From: Rhynchopus sp. YZ270_cl-10
Taxonomy: Eukaryota; Euglenozoa; Diplonemea; Diplonemida; Diplonemidae
Assembly: GCA_964035575.1 (NCBI GenBank)
Contig: OZ037879.1
Coordinates: 1,356,903 to 1,420,902 of the forward strand
Direction: 5' to 3'
DNA: 64,000 bases
Each line of letters opens with the position of its first letter. Within the stretch, counting starts at the first letter, position 1. Positions 58,384-64,000 of this stretch are shown here, in pieces. The position numbers and the translations under genes are program-made. The notes under the pieces are model-generated. The model had not been told where the DNA came from. It worked only from the letters and a program-made list of their open reading frames with translations, and searched no databases.

Positions 58384-58409
58384 GACTTCTTTTTAGTCCA
58401 TACCGAATT

Positions 58410-58435
58410 CGACACCCATGTACAGGGAAGCATGA
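58410..58435 (-). promoter_or_regulatory. PSE-like element of U2
   Basis: On the - strand TCATGCTTCCCTGTACATGG, then GTGTCG, about 50 bp before the U2 start. It matches the SL element (GCATGATTCCCAGAACATG, TTGG) in sequence and within 1-2 bp in spacing, so SL and U2 probably share a promoter factor. Confidence 0.65.
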
Positions 58436-58540
58436 TTATGATCAATATTACTAGGAAACAACAAGGCAAGCAGATTACACACCCATGTCACAGGGAAGTA
58501 AGTGAAGGTGATGATCAATCTTATTAGTAAAAACAAGGCC
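58411..58540 (-). repeat. Imperfect duplication covering the U2 upstream element
   Basis: Two imperfect copies of about 62 bp (ACACCCATGT, CAGGGAAG, GATCAAT, AACAAGGC) follow each other upstream of U2. The second repeats the PSE-like element at about 58478-58506. The duplication also explains an apparent 65-78 residue hydrophobic frame here, which I do not accept as a gene. Confidence 0.75.
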
Positions 58541-58695
58541 GCCGAAGCAGCTACACAAATTGCCAATGTGGCAACGCCGAAGCGGCCCATGGCGGGAATT
58601 GGGTAGTTTTCAACCAGCAATCTCTCCACAGCGTCCCTATTTGGTCATTGCTTATGGAATTATCCCGAGCGCAAGAATACCTCCTTTTCTCCCAG

Positions 58696-61609
58696 TAAAC
58701 CCGCAAACCCGTAAACCCGTAAACCCGCAAACCCGCAAACCCGCAAACCCGCAAACCCGTAAACCCGCAAACCCGCAAACCCGCAAACCCGCAAACCCGC
58801 AAACCCGCAAACCCGCAAACCCGCAAACCCGCAAACCCGCAAACCCGCAAACCCGTAAACCCGCAAACCCGCAAACCCGCAAACCCGCAAACCCGCAAAC
58901 CCGCAAACCCGCAAACCCGCAAACCCGCAAACCCGCAAACCCGCAAACCCGCAAACCCGCAAACCCGCAAACCCGCAAACCCGCAAACCCGCAAACCCGC
59001 AAACCCGCAAACCCGCAAACCCGCAAACCCGCAAACCCGCAAACCCGCAAACCCGCAAACCCGCAAACCCGCAAACCCGCAAACCCGCAAACCCGCAAAC
59101 CCGCAAACCCGCAAACCCGCAAACCCGCAAACCCGCAAACCCGCAAACCCGCAAACCCGCAAACCCGCAAACCCGCAAACCCGCAAACCCGCAAACCCGC
59201 AAACCCGCAAACCCGCAAACCCGCAAACCCGCAAACCCGCAAACCCGCAAACCCGCAAACCCGCAAACCCGCAAACCCGCAAACCCGCAAACCCGCAAAC
59301 CCGCAAACCCGCAAACCCGCAAACCCGCAAACCCGCAAACCCGCAAACCCGCAAACCCGCAAACCCGCAAACCCGCAAACCCGCAAACCCGCAAACCCGC
59401 AAACCCGCAAACCCGCAAACCCGCAAACCCGCAAACCCGCAAACCCGCAAACCCGCAAACCCGCAAACCCGCAAACCCGCAAACCCGCAAACCCGCAAAC
59501 CCGCAAACCCGCAAACCCGCAAACCCGCAAACCCGCAAACCCGCAAACCCGCAAACCCGCAAACCCGCAAACCCGCAAACCCGCAAACCCGCAAACCCGC
59601 AAACCCGCAAACCCGCAAACCCGCAAACCCGCAAACCCGCAAACCCGCAAACCCGCAAACCCGCAAACCCGCAAACCCGCAAACCCGCAAACCCGCAAAC
59701 CCGCAAACCCGCAAACCCGCAAACCCGCAAACCCGCAAACCCGCAAACCCGCAAACCCGCAAACCCGCAAACCCGCAAACCCGCAAACCCGCAAACCCGC
59801 AAACCCGCAAACCCGCAAACCCGCAAACCCGCAAACCCGCAAACCCGCAAACCCGCAAACCCGCAAACCCGCAAACCCGCAAACCCGCAAACCCGCAAAC
59901 CCGCAAACCCGCAAACCCGCAAACCCGCAAACCCGCAAACCCGCAAACCCGCAAACCCGCAAACCCGCAAACCCGCAAACCCGCAAACCCGCAAACCCGC
60001 AAACCCGCAAACCCGCAAACCCGCAAACCCGCAAACCCGCAAACCCGCAAACCCGCAAACCCGCAAACCCGCAAACCCGCAAACCCGCAAACCCGCAAAC
60101 CCGCAAACCCGCAAACCCGCAAACCCGCAAACCCGCAAACCCGCAAACCCGCAAACCCGCAAACCCGCAAACCCGCAAACCCGCAAACCCGCAAACCCGC
60201 AAACCCGCAAACCCGCAAACCCGCAAACCCGCAAACCCGCAAACCCGCAAACCCGCAAACCCGCAAACCCGCAAACCCGCAAACCCGCAAACCCGCAAAC
60301 CCGCAAACCCGCAAACCCGCAAACCCGCAAACCCGCAAACCCGCAAACCCGCAAACCCGCAAACCCGCAAACCCGCAAACCCGCAAACCCGCAAACCCGC
60401 AAACCCGCAAACCCGCAAACCCGCAAACCCGCAAACCCGCAAACCCGCAAACCCGCAAACCCGCAAACCCGCAAACCCGCAAACCCGCAAACCCGCAAAC
60501 CCGCAAACCCGCAAACCCGCAAACCCGCAAACCCGCAAACCCGCAAACCCGCAAACCCGCAAACCCGCAACCCGCAAACCCGCAAACCCGCAAACCCGCA
60601 AACCCGCAAACCCGCAAACCGCAAACCCGCAAACCCGCAAACCCGCAAACCCGCAAACCGCAAACCCGCAAACCCGCAAACCCGCAAACCCGCAAACCCG
60701 CAAACCCGCAACCCGCAAACCCGCAACCCGCAAACCCGCAAACCCGCAAACCCGCAAACCCGCAAACCCGCAAACCCGCAAACCCGCAAACCCGCAAACC
60801 CGCAAACCCGCAACCCGCAAACCCGCAAACCCGCAAACCCGCAAACCCGCAAACCCGCAAACCCGCAAACCCGCAAACCCGCAAACCCGCAAACCCGCAA
60901 ACCCGCAAACCCGCAAACCGCAAACCGCAAACCCGCAAACCCGCAAACCCGCAAACCCGCAAACCCGCAAACCCGCAAACCGCAAACCCGCAAACCCGCA
61001 AACCCGCAAACCCGCAAACCCGCAAACCCGCAAACCCGCAAACCCGCAAACCCGCAAACCCGCAAACCGCAAACCCGCAAACCCGCAAACCCGCAAACCC
61101 GCAAACCCGCAAACCGTAAACCCGCAAACCCGTAAACCCGCAAACCCGCAAACCCGCAAACCGCAAACCCGCAAACCGCAAACCCGCAAACCCGCAAACC
61201 CGCAAACCCGCAAACCCGCAAACCCGCAAACCCGCAAACCCGCAAACCCGCAAACCCGCAAACCCGCAAACCCGCAAACCCGCAAACCCGCAAACCCGCA
61301 AACCCGCAAACCCGCAAACCCGCAAACCCGCAAACCCGCAAACCCGCAAACCCGCAAACCCGCAAACCCGCAAACCCGCAAACCGCAACCCGCAAACCCG
61401 CAAACCGCAAACCCGCAAACCCGCAAACCCGCAAACCCGCAAACCCGTAAAACCCGCAAACCCGCAAACCCGCAAACCCGTAAACCCGCAAACCCGCAAA
61501 CCCGCAAACCCGCAAACCCGCAAACCCGCAAACCCGCAAACCGCAAACCCGCAAACCCGTAAACCCGCAAACCCGCAAACCCGCAAACCCGCAAACCCGT
61601 AAACCCGCA
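58696..61609. repeat. (CCCGCAAA)n satellite, about 364 copies
   Basis: 8-bp tandem repeat, uniform from about 58861 to 60560. CCCGTAAA variants occur near both ends, and 1-bp deletions (7-bp units) appear from about 60568 rightward. The - strand reads GGGTTTGC repeatedly, which meets the G3-N5 spacing for G-quadruplexes. Because the unit lacks stop codons in several frames, frames of about 1,000 codons run through it on both strands; they are artefacts. Confidence 0.97.
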
Positions 61610-62399
61610 CGAGAAGTGAGCAACCATCGTTTTCTCGCTGGTGTGGTTGATAGCTGGATGGTGTGATTGTAGTGTTTTATTGTTTAACTTTAATGGTAGT
61701 GCTGATGTGGGTACGTTCGTCATGGCAAGACATAACGATGAAGTTTCTGGGAGGTGTGAGATCTTCTTTTGGTGCTTTTTCCTGAGTTGAAGAATGGTGA
61801 AAGACGCAAAAACGTTAGATACTGGGCTAGTATAGGACTCTTGCGGGTCAACGTATCAATCTGGGGAGCGTATATATCTTCATAGCGTAAAAATACCTGC
61901 ATTTTGCATTTTAGGTATCACTAAATAACAACATTTAAGTAGTTTAAATACTCTGTAAAATGCAAAAATCTCGGGGATAAATGGTTTATGGGTGCATAAG
62001 AGTCAATTGCAGGGTTATACGATCATAACTGACCAAGCATTACATAATGTCTAGAATTTATCATGGTGCAGTAAACACCTGTGTTTTCGGGTAAATGGCT
62101 AATAACCATATCTATAACCCCTCAAATATGCACGAAAATGCAAAAATCTCAGGATTATAGGGTCTTTGGCCACATTTGAGTTCATTGCGGGGTTGTATGG
62201 CCATATCCGAGCATCACACAATGTCTAGAATTTGAACTATACAACAAATACCTGTATTTTGGTGTGAAATGCATATAACCATATCTGCCTCATCATGCAC
62301 GAAAATGAAGAAATTCTGGGTATGTGCGGTTATTGGCCACATCTGAGTCAATGCGGGTTTGCGGGGTATTTTTGACAATTTTACACCGGTTTTATATCT
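61610..62399. repeat. Degenerate repeats related to SL-spacer/macrosatellite DNA, inverted
   Basis: From about 61865 a loose tandem repeat of roughly 180 bp recurs (TGCAAAAATCTC, AGTTCATTGCGGGGTT, GAGCATCACACAATGTCTAG). Its complement resembles unit 1 positions 11570-11840 (TGTGTGATGCTTGAAT, GACCCCGCAATTGACTCAAA). No gene recognised. Confidence 0.65.
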
Positions 62400-62607
62400 G
62401 AACCTTCAAAAACCCTGATTTTGGAATGTTTCTGACATGGTACCTCTTTACGCTACACCCAGGGTCATTATTCCGGTCGACTTTTTGAAAAAACGACCTC
62501 GCAATGGAGGACTCCGTGAAGCCAGATGAAAAATGCACCAAAATGGATTCACAGGATAAGTCAAAGTTGGTGTTAGATACATGCTGCCATAAGTCACGAA
62601 ATTCAAT
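62400..62607 (+). repeat. Diverged copy of part of the 4.6-kb unit
   Basis: Collinear with unit 1 positions about 8961-9165: CTTCAAAAACCCTGATTTTG, ACACCCAGGGTCAT, CCGGTCGACTTTTTGAAAAA, ATGGATTCACAGG, ATACATGCTGCCATAAGT, with several small indels. It is far more diverged than the six units are from each other. Confidence 0.85.
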
Positions 62608-63080
62608 TGCGGGTTTGCGAAAACCTAGTGAAAACAAAGGAAAACAGGGGAGGAAATAGAGGGGAATTATCCCCAGAAGAGGGGGAAAATATCTGGATAA
62701 TCTATTGAAAACATGAGGGAAACCTACACAAAAAATATACAGAAATGTCTGAGAAATGTTCATTCCATGGAGAGGTTTGAAACTGAGAGCGCACGTTTTC
62801 ATAATGTCAGTCTATATTCATACAAATAGCTCCTTTCAAAAGGCACAAAAATGAAACTCTTTAAAAACCAATGGTGAAAAATATTGTCACTCAAGGGTTT
62901 GAACCATAAACCACACGCTTTCAATACCTCCGTTATAATCACTTGTCAGAATAACCTTACAGTATCACACCAACATAATCTGCTTCCATCAGTGGAGGTT
63001 TAACCAACTGAAAGCAAATGGTACAACAGGCGGCAAAAAAAAGAGGGCAAAAAAGCTTCCACAGGGAACATAGGGTAAAT
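62608..63080. other. No gene recognised
   Basis: A/T-rich DNA with only short frames and no recognisable RNA or protein signature. Confidence 0.5.
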
Positions 63081-63670
63081 CATGGCAAATCATGTCAAAT
63101 GATGGCAAATGATGGCAAATGATGGCAAATGATGGCAAATGATGGCAAATCATGGCAAATGATGGCAAATCATGGCAAATGATGGCAAATCATGGCAAAT
63201 CATGGCAAATGATGGCAAATGATGGCAAATGATGGCAAATGATGGCAAATGATGGCAAATCATGGCAAATCATGGCAAATGATGGCAAATGATGGCAAAT
63301 GATGGCAAATCATGGCAAATCATGGCAAATGATGGCAAATGATGGCAAATGATGGCAAATGATGGCAAATCATGGCAAATGATGGCAAATGATGGCAAAT
63401 GATGGCAAATCATGGCAAATCATGGCAAATTATGGCAAATGATGGCAAATCATGGCAAATCATGGCAAATCCTGGCAAAACATGGCAAATGATGGCAAAT
63501 CATGGCAAATGATGGCAAATGATGGCAAATGATGGCAAATCATGGCAAATCATGGCAAATTATGGCAAATGATGGCAAATCATGGCAAATCATGGCAAAT
63601 CCTGGCAAAACATGGCAAATGATGGCAAAACATGGCAAATGATGGCAAATCATGGCAAATCATGGTAAAT
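63081..63670. repeat. 10-bp satellite ATGGCAAATS with higher-order structure
   Basis: About 59 copies of a 10-mer differing mainly by C or G at one position (CATGGCAAAT versus GATGGCAAAT). Rare TATGGCAAAT and CCTGGCAAAA variants recur 130 bp apart (63431/63561 and 63471/63601), showing duplication of a 13-unit block. Confidence 0.95.
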
Positions 63671-63880
63671 CCCAAGTTAGCCATAAAACTGATATCCAAA
63701 AAATATTTACAATGTTCGGAAATTTTGAACAGTATTTATGTGGGGTGGTTTTTGGGCCCAAAATTTCAACACAGTGTCTCCACTGGGGAAATTGCGTCAA
63801 TTTAAGTGGGATAAGTGCTATGTGGCGAAAAAAATCGAAAATTTTGAAATTTGTTCACTACAGTGGGAAAATAGTGCAAA
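63671..63880. other. Unique island between two 10-bp arrays
   Basis: 210 bp of non-repeat, A/T-rich DNA. No gene recognised; the short frame over it runs into the repeat. Confidence 0.6.
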
Positions 63881-64000
63881 TCATGGCAAATCATGGCAAA
63901 TCATGGCAAATGATGGCAAATCATGGCAAATCATGGCAAATGATGGCAAATGATGGCAAATCATGGCAAATCATGGCAAATTATGGCAAAATGATGGCAA
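63881..64000. repeat. 10-bp satellite ATGGCAAATS, second block (continues past window)
   Basis: The same 10-mer as in 63081-63670 resumes and runs to the right edge, with one irregular unit near 63985. Confidence 0.95.

Noticed and set aside
57651-58385. Open frames with YGM, WYV and YHT repeats
   Set aside because: They arise from the 9-bp microsatellite and overlap the U2 gene.
58393-58629. 78-codon hydrophobic frame on the - strand upstream of U2
   Set aside because: It lies over a duplicated U2 promoter region, its listed start is GTG, and the hydrophobic look is explained by repeated non-coding motifs.
58551-61723. Open frames of about 1,000 codons on both strands (NPQTRKPA and GLRVCGFA repeats)
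   Set aside because: They are translations of the (CCCGCAAA)n array, whose 8-bp unit has no stop in several frames; frames exist on both strands and none has flanking gene signals.

Overview
The window looks like nuclear DNA of a euglenozoan, most likely a diplonemid. The decisive evidence is a set of spliced leader (SL) RNA genes between 50.4 and 57.3 kb. Each has a 40-nt exon starting AACCAACG and ending CAGTTTCTGTACTTCATTG, followed directly by a GTATGG splice donor, a short intron part, a GAAA-capped hairpin and a T-run. The exon resembles kinetoplastid and especially diplonemid leaders as I remember them. Euglenid leaders are shorter and different. The first protein gene carries two conventional GT-AG introns, which argues against a kinetoplastid, where cis-introns are almost absent.

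Layout. (1) 1-3105: two protein genes on the + strand, the 3' part of a CFAP61-like flagellar protein and a two-helix membrane protein of unknown function. (2) 3106-5174: intergenic DNA with no convincing gene. (3) 5175-50502: a macrosatellite of six nearly identical 4.6-kb units, five of them followed by a perfect (TTAGCTCC)n array of 1.1-4.8 kb, with a further array in front of unit 1. Each unit ends with an SL RNA promoter, the first 17 nt of the SL exon, and a 14-nt stub of a transposon end. (4) 50468-53601: an SL gene split by a 3,010-bp element with inverted terminal repeats and a 6-bp target duplication (TCTAAA). The end of this element matches the stub in every macrosatellite unit. (5) 53.9-57.3 kb: four whole SL genes, one more split by a 1,041-bp insertion, and embedded between them U6 snRNA and the SRP (7SL) RNA. 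(6) A U2 snRNA gene on the - strand at 58.2-58.4 kb. (7) 58.7-64.0 kb: a 2.9-kb (CCCGCAAA)n array, decayed relatives of the macrosatellite sequence, and a 10-bp ATGGCAAATS array with higher-order structure that runs off the right edge.

How it fits together. The window gathers RNAs of trans-splicing (SL), the spliceosome (U2, U6) and protein targeting (7SL) in under 8 kb. Two promoter classes can be read from the sequence. A proximal element about 50 bp upstream is shared by SL and U2. A 35-bp element ending 24 bp upstream is shared by U6 and 7SL, and a third copy predicts an unrecognised small RNA near 57364. SL genes have been hit twice by insertions, and one interrupted SL promoter was apparently amplified with satellite DNA into the macrosatellite. 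Apart from the two genes at the left edge I see no credible protein-coding gene; the very long open frames in the satellites are artefacts of repeats without stop codons.
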